From: Naegleria lovaniensis
Lineage: Eukaryota > Heterolobosea > Eutetramitea > Acrasida > Naegleriidae
Length of the DNA stretch: 64,000 nt
Reading direction: 5' to 3'
NCBI RefSeq assembly: GCF_003324165.1
Contig: NW_025407882.1
Coordinates: forward strand, 62,001 to 126,000
Shown here piece after piece: positions 29,179 through 39,904 of this stretch. How positions within the stretch are numbered: position 1 is the stretch's first letter; each line of letters starts with the position of its first letter. The notes under the pieces were generated by a model, which searched no databases, had not been told where the DNA came from, and saw nothing but the letters and a program-made list of their open reading frames with translations. The translations under genes and the position numbers were made by a program.

Positions 29179-31170
29179 TCAAAGTTGAGAATGATTCTGA
29201 ACATTCCCCATAAAAAGATCTTGCTTTTTCAAAATTTCGACTTCTAACAATCCCTTCACATCACCATTGCGTTTGGCCACTTGAATAAGACTGTTCACTA
29301 AATTAATTTCTGCTTGTTTTAAATCTTCCAACTGGTCATTGGTGGAATCTGATTGAGCATTTCGAATGCGTGTTTGTTCGGAAAATCCCTCAAGAACGAT
29401 TTCTAATTGTTCGAGACCATGAGCGAATTGCTTGATCTGGTCCTTGTATCGAGAAAACGTTGCAAGTGCCTTGGAAAAATTAGAAGTTTCCAGAGAAATT
29501 GCACTGTCATATTCTGGATGGTCACTTCTTGAATCATCTTGAATTGTTGTTGATGATAAAATTAGGTTGGCATCAAATGCAGCTCCAATGTCATGGTAGC
29601 TGAAAGAAAGAAAATTCACAAGCTCTGAATGGCTACTGGATGCATGTTGTTGTTGTTGGTGCTGAAAAATTATTAGAGCTTCAATCGTTTTGATTAACTG
29701 ACTGCATTCGTTGTGAATGAGTCTATATCGTGTCGAAAGCAATTTTAAAGCATTCAAGTCATCTTGTAGATTATCAGTACGAACAAGTTGAGGAAAATAT
29801 TGAACCCTCAATGAACAGGCCAACACAACTGCTTTCGTAGCGTAGCATGGCAACATGCTAAAAAACTGATGTTTCGTGAGCTCAATCGTTTCTCTCGCCA
29901 CTCGTAATATTTCTTTCTCGTTTTTCACTTTACAATTCGTTAAAATTTCCAAATGAAGCTGTTTCGCAACCATAGAAGCTACCACGTACAACAAGGAATG
30001 TTTTTGATTCCTCATGCCCATAATAACATCAGAGAATGAAACAAAGGTTTGAAGGATCATCATTAGTTCATGATACAATTCGAATGACATATCTCTACAA
30101 GAGGTTGCATGGATCTTGGCAAGGGAAATTCTTCCATTTCCAAGACTTGTAAATTCATCAAATATAAACGTATCTGGACACATGTCTTCCAAAAAATAGA
30201 GGTCATCCAGACGAATTTGAGATTCAATGATATATGCAGTAAAAAATTGCGGCTTAATGTCATGCCATTGGTTGTAGGAGGTTGCATTATTTTCAACACA
30301 AGTCGATGAAAACCATGTAGAAGCATGTTGTCTACATTCCATCATTAATGGTTCTAATTTTGCCCGCACGGTCGAGTACATGGCTCGTGATTTTGTTTGT
30401 TCTCCATTTCCAAGTAAATACTCTGCGATAAATTTCATAGCAACTACAACTCCAATGGAATCCACTTCATCATAATACTTTCCAATAATTTGCTTTCCAA
30501 CCATGAATAACTGATCTGAAATTTCACGCATTCCCAATTGTTGTAAACAGACTGCTTGCAATGTTTGCAAAACAGCAACATCTTTCTCCAGTTCACAAGT
30601 CACAGAAAATGTTTGATCTTCAATAAAACATGTTTCAAGTTGAAACTCAAGAGCTTGCTCCAATCTCTGCCTTTCGTACATTGGAAACCCCAATGATATA
30701 GTGTTATAATAAATATCTAGTGCTTGTGATGCAGTAAATCGAACATTCAATTGATGTTGTACCATACTGTTTCCAGTTGGTGAGGCTGTCATTTTTTTTT
30801 GATTCATCACATGATCATCATTCTTGTTGCAAGGTGATAATAAATTTGAATATGGATGCTGACGATAATTTCTCATTGTGCTCGGGACAAATTTCGATTG
30901 ATGAATCATTGATACTTTTTCAGTTTGGACATGTTGTTGATCCACCGATTGATGAAACGTCAAATGATCGGTTACAAAAATCAGTGGTGTTGCATTGTTG
31001 TTGTTGCTGCTTCTCTTCTTATGTCCATCATCATACACACATTTAAAGCCTCTCTTGATGCAATACAAGCACGAAGGTAACGATTTTGAACATTTCCTAT
31101 GTAATCGTGGGCACGATAAGCAACTGCTGTGATGGGGCTGTTCCTCTGCCACGCGTTGTTGTTCAGACAT
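29179..31170 (-). CDS. Zn2Cys6 binuclear-cluster transcription factor
   Basis: Single exon, 663 residues from the ATG at 31170 (AAAAAATG context; a second ATG at 31185 is possible). Residues 17-44 form a perfect fungal-type Zn(2)-Cys(6) cluster, CX2CX6CX6CX2CX6C (C17, C20, C27, C34, C37, C44), with the usual basic loop (PRLHRKC) and the Pro in the connecting turn (SLPSC). The remaining 600 residues are largely helical, as in the middle-homology region of fungal Zn2Cys6 regulators. Such proteins bind CGG-type half sites and control metabolism. The family is best known from fungi, so its presence here is notable. Targets are unknown. Confidence 0.85.
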   Translation of the reverse strand: MSEQQRVAEEQPHHSSCLSCPRLHRKCSKSLPSCLYCIKRGFKCVYDDGHKKRSSNNNNATPLIFVTDHLTFHQSVDQQHVQTEKVSMIHQSKFVPSTMRNYRQHPYSNLLSPCNKNDDHVMNQKKMTASPTGNSMVQHQLNVRFTASQALDIYYNTISLGFPMYERQRLEQALEFQLETCFIEDQTFSVTCELEKDVAVLQTLQAVCLQQLGMREISDQLFMVGKQIIGKYYDEVDSIGVVVAMKFIAEYLLGNGEQTKSRAMYSTVRAKLEPLMMECRQHASTWFSSTCVENNATSYNQWHDIKPQFFTAYIIESQIRLDDLYFLEDMCPDTFIFDEFTSLGNGRISLAKIHATSCRDMSFELYHELMMILQTFVSFSDVIMGMRNQKHSLLYVVASMVAKQLHLEILTNCKVKNEKEILRVARETIELTKHQFFSMLPCYATKAVVLACSLRVQYFPQLVRTDNLQDDLNALKLLSTRYRLIHNECSQLIKTIEALIIFQHQQQQHASSSHSELVNFLSFSYHDIGAAFDANLILSSTTIQDDSRSDHPEYDSAISLETSNFSKALATFSRYKDQIKQFAHGLEQLEIVLEGFSEQTRIRNAQSDSTNDQLEDLKQAEINLVNSLIQVAKRNGDVKGLLEVEILKKQDLFMGNVQNHSQL

Positions 31171-31268
31171 TTTTTGTGCAATCATATTAATCGATTGTTC
31201 TCGCTTCAATGCACAATTGGAAAATTTTATGAAGTTGTTCTGTATCTCCACAGACTTGTAAATCGTCT

Positions 31269-32537
31269 TTATTTCCAACAGAGACAGCAAAGTTGTCGAA
31301 AAGTAGAAGTACTACTGTTCTTTTTCCTTCTCTTCTTTCGTAACACAAAACAGCATGACACAAAACCACAAAAACCAAAGCAAAACATGCATAAGGCCAT
31401 AATACCTGAAAAAATTCCAATCGTTTGAAACAGTTGATACATGGCACTGTATGGTTCCAATAACGTTAGTTCTGTTTCTGCTCTATTCGTAAAACAATCT
31501 ACGATCGAATGGTTATAAAATACTCTGGGTCCTGAATATCGAACATGTTTCATGACTCGCAATATAGAATGTGAATTTAATTCACATTTTAAATTATAAC
31601 CTCTTTGCGCAGATTCCTCAAGAGACATATTTAGAAAGCCCAACACTGGAAATTTCACTGTCATTTCATAGTGAATAATCTCTTGTTGTGAAAAATCCTC
31701 AAAAACACTTTCCACAATGCAACAATTTCTATGAATGTATGATAATGAATTGGGATCTAAATTCATTTTCGGATAGTCAATTAATTTCATTCCTATAAAA
31801 ATTCCACAGCTCAATAACAACATGATTCCAACACTCACAGAAAAAACGAGCGTTGACATGCTCACCAAAATTCTTGGAGCACACAATTTCTTTCCACAAT
31901 ATTCCATTCTTGAGCGCATACCTCTTGGTAACGATTCACAAATGCATGGACAACAGTTTGACACTTTTTCAATCGGCTCCTTTTCATCTTCGTCGTAATA
32001 AATATGTTCCTGAAAGAAGGGAGTTTCTCCTAACACGTGATCGTCCACAACGACTGCAGGGCTTTTTCTAGCTTGCTTTTTTAATGGTGGTGTCTCTGAA
32101 TTAAAAGTAGTAGAAATGATCAGGGAGTCATTATCTGGAAGTGAGAGGGCTGATTTTTCTGGATCCATATCAATTTCATCATCAACGTTCATGCTTTTAT
32201 GAGCAATATTCACAACGAGAGAAGACGAGTCCTGTATTTGATCATTTTCGTCGAGTCCATCATGATATTCCTCATCATCATCATCCTCTTCTTCTTCTTC
32301 ATAACGCCTATCATGATCTACAACCACATCGGAACCTGAATGTTGATCCGATATTCCTTCCTCATCCAAATCCGATGACTGACTCATTGGACTAGCCATC
32401 CCATCACTACTCGAAAAATGGTCTTGATGAAATTCTCTAGCATGTTGCCTCCGAAATATGGACAAGTGAGAATTTGGATGTTGGTGGTGTTGTTGCTGAT
32501 GTTGCTGCGGGTGGTGTTGTTGATGAGACGAAGACAT
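31269..32537 (-). CDS. Two-pass membrane protein, paralogue of 37.7-kb gene
   Basis: Single exon, 422 residues from the ATG at 32537 (AAAAAAAATG context). A long His/Gln-rich then acidic cytosolic N-terminus is followed by a Cys-rich patch (NCCPCICESLP) and TM1 near residues 230-262. A loop of about 115 residues contains conserved Cys (RNCCIVES, KCELN, VDCFTN). TM2 is Cys/Phe-rich (GIMALCMFCFGFCGF), followed by a short basic tail. The segment LLEPYSAMYQLFQTIGIF aligns without gaps to the second exon of the gene at 37718..39020, showing that the two are paralogues. Function unknown; surface or sensor protein is possible. Confidence 0.8.
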   Translation of the reverse strand: MSSSHQQHHPQQHQQQHHQHPNSHLSIFRRQHAREFHQDHFSSSDGMASPMSQSSDLDEEGISDQHSGSDVVVDHDRRYEEEEEDDDDEEYHDGLDENDQIQDSSSLVVNIAHKSMNVDDEIDMDPEKSALSLPDNDSLIISTTFNSETPPLKKQARKSPAVVVDDHVLGETPFFQEHIYYDEDEKEPIEKVSNCCPCICESLPRGMRSRMEYCGKKLCAPRILVSMSTLVFSVSVGIMLLLSCGIFIGMKLIDYPKMNLDPNSLSYIHRNCCIVESVFEDFSQQEIIHYEMTVKFPVLGFLNMSLEESAQRGYNLKCELNSHSILRVMKHVRYSGPRVFYNHSIVDCFTNRAETELTLLEPYSAMYQLFQTIGIFSGIMALCMFCFGFCGFVSCCFVLRKKRRKKNSSTSTFRQLCCLCWK

Positions 32538-32738
32538 TTTTTTTGGTGTCTTTCGAAGAGAAATGGAAAGTATTGACCTCGACGACAATTGGTATTCTAA
32601 ACAACATGAAAGTAAGTAAACACCTCTCTCCCATGTAACTTTCTCTGCCAATAGAGATAACCACGTGAAAAGAAGAAAACCCCATGTTACCATATAAACA
32701 AAGGTAGATCACTTGATTTTTATCTTCTTTAGAAGACA

Positions 32739-35174
32739 TTAGATGTCCCTTACTTCCAAACATGAAAAGCACCAATTCCGTACGGTATTAAAACCACGCA
32801 ATAGTGAGGTCTTGACGGTATTGGCAAGCCCATGCAACATATCATCTCCGTATGGAAGATGTTGAGCATTGTTGTGCTGAGCTGCTTTTTGATACCACTC
32901 ATTGGCTTGTTTTAAATCTTGTTGAACTCCATCTCCTTTCTCATACAAGAGGCCCAAGTTGAATTGGGCAGTTGGACAACCTTGATGGGCTGCCTTTTCT
33001 AACCATTCGAATGCTTGTGTGAAATCTTTTTTCACACCAGTTCCGTTGAGATACATGAGTCCCAAATTATTTTGAGCTTCCTTACAACCTTGTTTTGCAG
33101 ACCGGAGAAAACATTTCACTGCTTTTGAATAATATTGATCTCGATAGAACATGCCTCCAAGGTTATATTGTGCATATGGATGTTCTCTCGCTGCTTTAAA
33201 CCAATAATAAGCTTTGTCTTTTCTAGTTCTGCTCTTCAATTTGTTCTGCCAATACAGTAATCCGAGATTGAGTTGAGCCTTGACATAATTTTGTTGTGCT
33301 GCTTTCAAATAATATTTTTTTGCCATTCTATAATCAATGCCATGCTCTGATCCATGACCATTTTCGTAGCATGTACCTACTTTAAATTGAGCTTTTGCAT
33401 TTCCTTGATCTGCTGCTTGCTTGAATAATTCCATTGCTGTTTTGAAGTTTTGAGCAACACCTGTGCCTTTTTCGTACATCATTCCAAGTTTCAAGAGAGC
33501 ACCCACGTTTCCATGTTGAGCTGACTTGTTGAAATATCGTTTGGCATTGGAATAATCTTTGACAGACATGCATTGATTGGCAATTTCAAAATATACATCT
33601 GCATTTTGTGTTGAAGTAATGTTTGAAACGAGTTCTAACAGTTGTGGAATGGACGGTCTTTCGTGAGCTATCATTCCAGAAACCAAGTTCAGCAATGAAT
33701 CAGAATATGGAATTTTTGTTCTCGATTTGATGTATTCTTGAATCGTGGAAGCTGAATTCAGCTCTTGAACAAGAGTTGGCCATGATGTTTCCGTGTCAAA
33801 TGTCAAGATTTGATATAAAACAACCCCCAACGCAAAAGTGCAACTTTCTATACGATTTTCGGATTGTTCTAAAGGGATAAGCATTTCTGGAGCTTGATAA
33901 CTTTGTTTCTCTCTAATAGAATGATACTCTTCCAAACAATCTGGGCAAATGGTTGAATTGATCTTGGGAACGATGGCAATTTCAACTGTTTCATTCTGAA
34001 TATCAAAACTACGTAAATAAATATTGTATGTATTAATTTCTCTGGAAATTTCAAAAAAGAAAAGTCATTTCGTAATCATTCCTTAAAGTAGTATTCCTTA
34101 CCGTTGAATGCATTGTTGATCCAAAAATTCCAAAGCTTGACATGTTTGCTTTACAATATCAAATATCATTTTCTCTGGCCAAATAATTCGTTTTTGAATA
34201 ACTTTGTTCCATAAATTATGTTTCAAATATTCCATTTCAATGACCACCAATCTCGAATCTTCGCCACCCACTGGAACAGCATTCCTGATTCTGACAATTG
34301 GACTTGCATTCTGTTGTGGATGATATTGACTTAATTGATTTCTCAAAGTCTCAACATCTTTTAGCAATTGATTGGCCGTTGCTGAATTTTGAAATTTCAA
34401 TAATTTTCCTCGTCTTTTTTGTTGTCGTGCATTCGAAGTAGATGTGGAGCTGTCTCCTCTCGAAAAGACACACAATAACTCTACCATGTCATATGTAGCT
34501 CCAGCTCTTGAACGTCCCTCTTGTTGTTGTCTATGTTCCTGTGGTGTAGTCATTTGATTCAACGAGACACAACCTTTTCGAAAGAATTCTGTTTTTACCA
34601 TTTCGAGATTTTGGGAAGTAATCATCACAGAAGTGGTCTGAGATTGCGTTGGATCATGAGGAATAGTAATGAATGCAGGAGTTGCTCGTACAACGTTCGG
34701 TCTCAATGTCGTAGTAGTGGTAGTGGTTGCAGCTTGATGGAAAATACAAAACACAAGTTGTTTGTGTTCTTTCAGTACATTCGGATCTTTGTATTGTTCG
34801 AGAAAACATGAAACTTGTTCATCATTTCGAATGCACACTTCACTCTCAGCATCTTCATCGAAATATTTGATTTGGAAATAGGAAGAGGATGGAATTTGAT
34901 GAAAAACATTGAATAATTCTTGGACCAATGTTTGATAGGAAGTGTTTGGTTTCAATTTGAGAATTACTTTTTCGGAAGGAAGAGAAGATGAGAATTCCAA
35001 GCGGACAATCACTTTGAAAGAAGAAGAAGACAAGAATTCTTCTTCAAGAGAGACTTCTTCTTGTTGTGGCGCTGAAGAGATGTGGGTGGTGTCCTCTTCC
35101 GACAACTGGATGAAATTGGTGTCTTGAAGCATGTGTTTTTTTTTGATGTGTTTGTCAAAGTGGACAACTGACAT
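32739..35174 (-). CDS. PB1-pseudokinase-Sel1 repeat protein
   Basis: Two exons, 34102..35174 and 32739..34041, joined across a 60-bp GT-AG intron, giving about 791 residues. Residues 50-140 form a PB1-like domain (FKVIVRLEF, then FQIKYFDEDAESEVCIRND, an OPCA-like acidic motif). A kinase-like region follows: EYLKHNLWNKVI, LEFLDQQ, then at the splice the catalytic loop reads CIQREINTYNIYLR where active kinases have HRDxKxxN. The Asp and Lys are lost and no DFG is visible, so it should be catalytically dead. The APE motif is kept (YQAPEM). The C-terminal half holds about eight Sel1/TPR-like repeats (GVAQNFKTAMELFKQAA, LGLMYLNGTGVKKDF). Sel1 repeats bind proteins, so this is probably a signalling scaffold. 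Confidence 0.85.
34741..35066 (+). repeat. Homogenised PB1 tract, copy 1
   Basis: This segment inside the first exon of the downstream pseudokinase gene matches 37214..37536 almost perfectly (one substitution and one 3-bp indel seen by eye). Sequence on both sides is clearly diverged, which points to recent gene conversion. Confidence 0.9.
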
Positions 35175-35213
35175 CTTGCCATCTAAGGTTTTATTGACAC
35201 TACCCAATCATGA

Positions 35214-37596
35214 TCAGTCTCGACATGCCTGATAACTCGATTCATTGAAAATAGGTGTACAAATAAATATACTTAACAATTGACCATGTAAAAGCGCTTT
35301 CTTCACTCCATCAGTCCATATATTAATATCCAAACCTCCCAACTTGCGAAACGCTCCTTTATGATCTTGTTGAGCTGCTTTTCGATACCACTTCCGTGCT
35401 TGAGTTTCATCTTGTTGAACTCCATCTCCCTTCTCATACATGACTCCTAAATTATATTGAGCTACGGCAAAGTTTTGATTAGCTGCCTTTTCAAACCATT
35501 CAAACGCTTGTGTGAAATCCTTGTCCACTCCTTTACCTAGAGCATACATGAGACCTAAATCATTTTGTGCCTTGGCATATCCTTGAAGAGCAGAGCGAGT
35601 CAGCCATTTCAAAGCTTTTGAGTAATAGTGGTCTTTAAAGTACATGAAACCAATCTCATGTTGAGCTATGAGATTTTGATGTTGAGTCGCTGCTTTCTTC
35701 AACCAATAGTGAGCATTGAATTTAGAATTGTTGCAACTCAATTTGTTTTCCAAATATAATAATCCAAGATTCACTTGAGCTTGGACATGATTTTGTTGTG
35801 CAGCTGCCAAATAATACTTCTCTGCGTTTTGATAATCACATTCTCTTCCCAGCACACCACGTCCTGTTTCGTAACACAATCCAACATTGAATTGTGCTTT
35901 TGCATTTCCTTTGGAAGCTGCTTTTTGGAAATACAAAAGGGCTGTTCTGAACTGTTGTGCAACTCCCAGTCCCTCACAATATAAAACTCCAAGTCTGTTT
36001 AAAGCAAGAACATGTCCATGGTTAGCAGCTTTGACGAAACAAGTTTTGGCATGGGTGTAATGTTTGAGTGAGAAGAAATGACAACCAATGGTATAGTACA
36101 TGTCTGCGTTTGGAGTGTTTGGAAAATCTGAAACAAGTTGTGTCATGCTTATTCGTTCTTGAGGAGATTCTGTTAACATGTGTGAAATGAGAGAATATAG
36201 TGAGTTAGAGTAGGGAATTTTGGATTGAATTTTGATGATCTCTTGAATGTTATGTGTTGAACTAAGAGAGTTGACAGCTGGTGGTAACAATGTTTCCATG
36301 TCTAAGGTTATGAGTTGATATAAAACGGCACCCAGTGAGAAAATGTCACTTGCCAAACTATTGTGATGTTTGTTGGTAGTAAGATTTTCTGGTGCTTGAT
36401 AATACTGCTTCTCTCTGGAGATGTTTGCTACCAAGCAATTTTCACTCAAATTTCCCTTAGGAACAATAGCTATGTTCAATGTTTCGTCACTAAAATCCAA
36501 GCTCCGTAAATACATGTTATGGGGATTAATTTCTCTAAATTTCATTGCAACGAACAAACAAGTTCACTTGTGAATATATTCATCTGTCATGAAAGACTTA
36601 CCTTTGAATGCATTGTTGATCCAAAAATTCCAATGCTTGACACGTTTGCTTTACGATATCAAACAACATTTTCTCAGTCAATAGCATTCGTTTTTGAATA
36701 ACTTTGCTCCATAAATTATGTTTCAAATATTCCATTTCAATGGCCACCAATCTTGAATCTTCATTGCCTACCCGAAAGACATCCATGATGCTAACAATGG
36801 ATCGGTTAAGCGGCTGTTGTTGATACAATTGACTTTTCAAATTTTTAAGCTCTTTCATAATTTGATTGGACTTGTCGACATTTTCTAATTTCAATACTTT
36901 CACAAGTCTTTCATTGGGCCAATTAGGAGAGGCACCTTGCGAATGGATGCACAGAAATTCAACGAATGAAGGCCCATCTACTGAACTCTCTTGTGTAATG
37001 ATCTTGTGAGAGACACAACCTCTTTGAATGAATTTCTTTTTTACCAGCTCAAGATCTTGAGAGGTAATCACGTTGCTAGATGAATGAGGATTCGAATTTG
37101 GGAATTCTGAAATCGAATTCTGAGATGGAATTCCATGCAAAGGATGTAGAGAGTTCTGTCTTGTTACTGGCAGATCATTGATTGGTAACGGAAAGTTCGT
37201 TGTTGACGAATCGAAAATACAAAATACAAGTTGTTTGTGTTCTTTCAGTACATTCGGATCTTTGTATTGTTCGAGAAAACATGAAACTTGTTCATCATTT
37301 CGAATGCACACTTCACTCTCAGCATCTTCATCGAAATATTTGATTTGGAAATAGGAAGAGGATGGAATTTGATGAAAAACATTGAATAATTCTTGGACCA
37401 ATGTTTGATAGGAAGTGTTTGGTTTCAATTTGAGAATTACTTTTTCGGAAGGAAGAGAAGATGAGAATTCCAAGCGGACAATCACTTTGAAAGAAGCAGA
37501 CAAGAATTCTTCTTCAAGAGAGACTTCTTCTTGTTGCGCATAAGAGTTGGTATTCTGAAGCATGTTTTTTTTAATGTGTTGGACAAGTGACATCAT
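35214..37596 (-). CDS. PB1-pseudokinase-Sel1 repeat protein, tandem paralogue
   Basis: Two exons, 36602..37596 and 35214..36534, joined across a 67-bp intron (GTAAGT...TTTAG), give about 771 residues. Architecture equals that of the downstream neighbour: PB1 at about 25-115, kinase-like domain, then about eight Sel1-like repeats (LGVLYCEGLGVAQQF, LGVMYEKGDGVQQDE). The catalytic loop reads CIQREINPHNMYLR instead of HRDxKPxN and DFG is absent, so it is a pseudokinase; YQAPE and the helix after it (DIFSLGAVLYQL) are kept. Its stop codon is only 39 bp from the start of the next gene on the same strand, so the two may share transcripts or the downstream promoter lies inside this coding sequence. 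Confidence 0.85.
37214..37536 (+). repeat. Homogenised PB1 tract, copy 2
   Basis: Near-identical partner of 34741..35066, in the same orientation, about 2.47 kb away. It encodes the PB1-like domain of the upstream pseudokinase gene. Confidence 0.9.
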
Positions 37597-37717
37597 CTTG
37601 TCAAGCAGTACCGTTTTGAACTATTGCATGTCATTTGGGTATTTATCAAAACGATCCCAAATTCAAAACGCAGCACAATCCTCTCTGAACAACCAGAATC
37701 CAATTCAACTCAAAAAA
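37597..37717. promoter_or_regulatory. 121-bp divergent promoter
   Basis: The start codons of the pseudokinase gene (minus) and the membrane-protein gene (plus) are 121 bp apart. The segment therefore likely holds a bidirectional promoter or two overlapping ones. No specific motif was recognised. Confidence 0.5.
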
Positions 37718-39020
37718 ATGTTTTTCGGAAGTGGTGCCTTTAATCCATCGGAATTAGCAAATTCTATGATTCTCAACACCGCTCAAACTCAAACTACTCC
37801 TACTACCAATAACGATCAACATGTTCATCATCCTTTGGATCATCCACAAACACCTTCATCATCAGACAATAATCATCATCATGAAGAATCCATTGGAAGG
37901 ACGAGATCAGGTGGTGGTTCACGACGAGTGAGATTTAGTGTTCGGGTGCGAGAGGAAGGCTCATCATCGGGTCATCATCATCAAAATACAAATATAGATT
38001 TAATTTCTTCTCATGATGATCATCATCAGAGGAATGATTCCAATAATGAAGAAGAAGAGGCAAACTACTCCAGTCATCGATCCTCTCAATATTCTTCCTT
38101 TACGTTACTCTTTCCGAATACTTTATATCAACATACCACACCATCGAAAACGGAATTTAGAAACAAGGTGATCTTTTGTTTTGCAGGAATGATTTTCTTT
38201 GCATCGATTGGAATACCCATGCTCGTCTTGTGTGGATTATATTTTGGTTATATTCGTGATGGACCCACTTCAATTGTTGATGTAAATGCAATTACTGTGG
38301 AAATTCCTGGTGGCTGTCGAATTGAAGCCATTTGGCAGAATTGTTTTGTGATCAAGTATACACGAGTGTGTTATTTTCGAGTGGGATTTAATCAAACTCG
38401 AAAGTTTCAAAGTAGAAATGAGGAGAGGAGGAGAAGTGATCGAGTGATGAGTGGAATGCATTGGCAACATTTAAATGAGGAGCAAGTAATTGTGGAACAC
38501 CAGAACAACAAAGTTATGAGCTTGTTGCATGAAAGTTCTAGAATTCGTGACCAGGATGAAGCAGCTTCTTCGTTTTCAACTCATGCAGGAATGACAGGAA
38601 CATATAAAAGCTTAATGACTACACCAGCGTATGACATTACCATTGAACCTTTTCGTTCTCTGAAAGTGAATGATACTGTATTGTGTTATTCCAATAAGAA
38701 TGAAACTATGGTAGGTCATCTTAAAATTTTAGTAACGCTTGTTAGTCACACCCAAGTTGTATTGTAACATTTTCACATCATTTAACACGTATTCTATCTG
38801 AAATATAATTTAACATGTCAATAATTTTTGAACCTCCTTTTGGAATTCATAGGTATCCATTGTTGAACCGTCATCCGAGTTGTACGAGAGATATTACATG
38901 TTTGGAGTGTTCTTAGCAGTTTTTGGGTCAATTTGTTGTGCTTGTTCTCTATGTACGTGGGTTGCCTTATTTTCAAGAAGTGTGTCAGATGGCGACTCGG
39001 ACTCCCATTCTGATGGATAG
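37718..39020 (+). CDS. Two-pass membrane protein, paralogue of 31.3-kb gene
   Basis: Two exons, 37718..38710 and 38853..39020, joined across a 142-bp intron (GTAGGT...TTCATAG), give 386 residues. The start ATG has an AAAAAAATG context. The N-terminus is His/Ser/Asn-rich and disordered. TM1 lies near residues 150-172 (VIFCFAGMIFFASIGIPMLVL). The loop has Cys at CRIEAIWQNCF, RVCYFRV and TVLCYSNKNE. The second exon encodes IVEPSSELYERYYMFGVF and TM2 (LAVFGSICCACSLCTW), then an acidic tail. Alignment of this part to the 31.3-kb gene confirms the splice model. The function of the pair is unknown. Confidence 0.8.
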
Positions 39021-39337
39021 CTCAAATTTACTGTGTGGATTTTCACAACAGAGAACCAACATTTCACAGTTAGCAAAGAGAAAGAAGAATTGGTGGTTGA
39101 TTTTATGAGAATTTTGTGACATGAAGTGTATTGTTTATCAACTTGATCCATTTCAATTCGACAAATTCCACAACTTTAGGACAGTGGATCTTTGCAAACT
39201 AACTTTGCCCCTCATTGATGAATGGGAATAACATTTACCCACATATATGAATTATAAATCATTGAGATTTTATCCAAAAATTATAAATCAATTTATAAAC
39301 ACCCCTTCGTTAGATTTGAGTCACTCTCTAGAATCAA
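39021..39337. other. Convergent 3' gap
   Basis: 317 bp between two convergent genes, AT-rich near 39240-39330. It likely contains both polyadenylation regions and nothing else recognisable. Confidence 0.5.
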
Positions 39338-39850
39338 TTATTGATCGTCTTTTTCTTCTTCTGGCTCTCCATGCATTAATCGATAAATAAAGCTAGACAC
39401 TGTGTGAATTGGATATCCACTGAAAATCCAAAAGAACAAGAAAAAGTATATTGTGTATCTGAATAATGTACTAAAGAAGCCACTTCTCTTTGAGAATTGA
39501 TTGGGTGGAGTATGAATTGGAATACCATTATATGATTTGCCAGAACCAAGGTTATATCTTGGAGGTTTTGCTTCCGATGGGTTTTCTACTGTTGTGGTAG
39601 TAGTGTTGATTGCATTAGTTGTTGTGTTGGGGGTTGTTTCTGATGAGTTTGCTTGGGGAGAAACGGATGATGTTTGCTCCGATGTTGGTGCTTTGGACTG
39701 CTGCTGATCTACACTAGTTGATGCGGAATAGGAACGTAGGCTTGTGTTTCCTATTGTACGTAGAGCAAGAGATGATGAAGCAGAACGGTTCAAGGATGAA
39801 AGTGTTGTTTGTGAGACCGACAAGGCTCTTCTACCAATGAATTGAAACAT
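39338..39850 (-). CDS. Small mitochondrial-type membrane protein
   Basis: Single exon, 170 residues. The N-terminus is rich in Arg, Ser, Leu and Ala without acids (MFQFIGRRALSVSQTTLSSL and LRTIGNTSLRSYSAS), typical of a mitochondrial presequence with an RSYS cleavage region. A Thr/Ser/Asn-rich linker follows, then one aromatic hydrophobic helix near residues 130-150 (YTIYFFLFFWIFSGY) and an acidic end. The family was not recognised. It could be a respiratory-complex accessory subunit or an import/assembly protein. Confidence 0.7.
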   Translation of the reverse strand: MFQFIGRRALSVSQTTLSSLNRSASSSLALRTIGNTSLRSYSASTSVDQQQSKAPTSEQTSSVSPQANSSETTPNTTTNAINTTTTTVENPSEAKPPRYNLGSGKSYNGIPIHTPPNQFSKRSGFFSTLFRYTIYFFLFFWIFSGYPIHTVSSFIYRLMHGEPEEEKDDQ

Positions 39851-39904
39851 TTTTTTGTATTTGGAGTTTTTCTAATTAATATTTTCAAAACAATAAATTA
39901 TTAT

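Noticed and set aside
31187-31447. Possible second exon of the 31.3-kb membrane protein with a 43-bp intron ending TTTTTTCAG
   Set aside because: The unspliced frame aligns without gaps to the paralogue's second exon, so no intron is needed.
32260-32305. TCATCA/TCTTCT microsatellite
   Set aside because: It encodes the acidic Asp/Glu run of the membrane protein and needs no other explanation.
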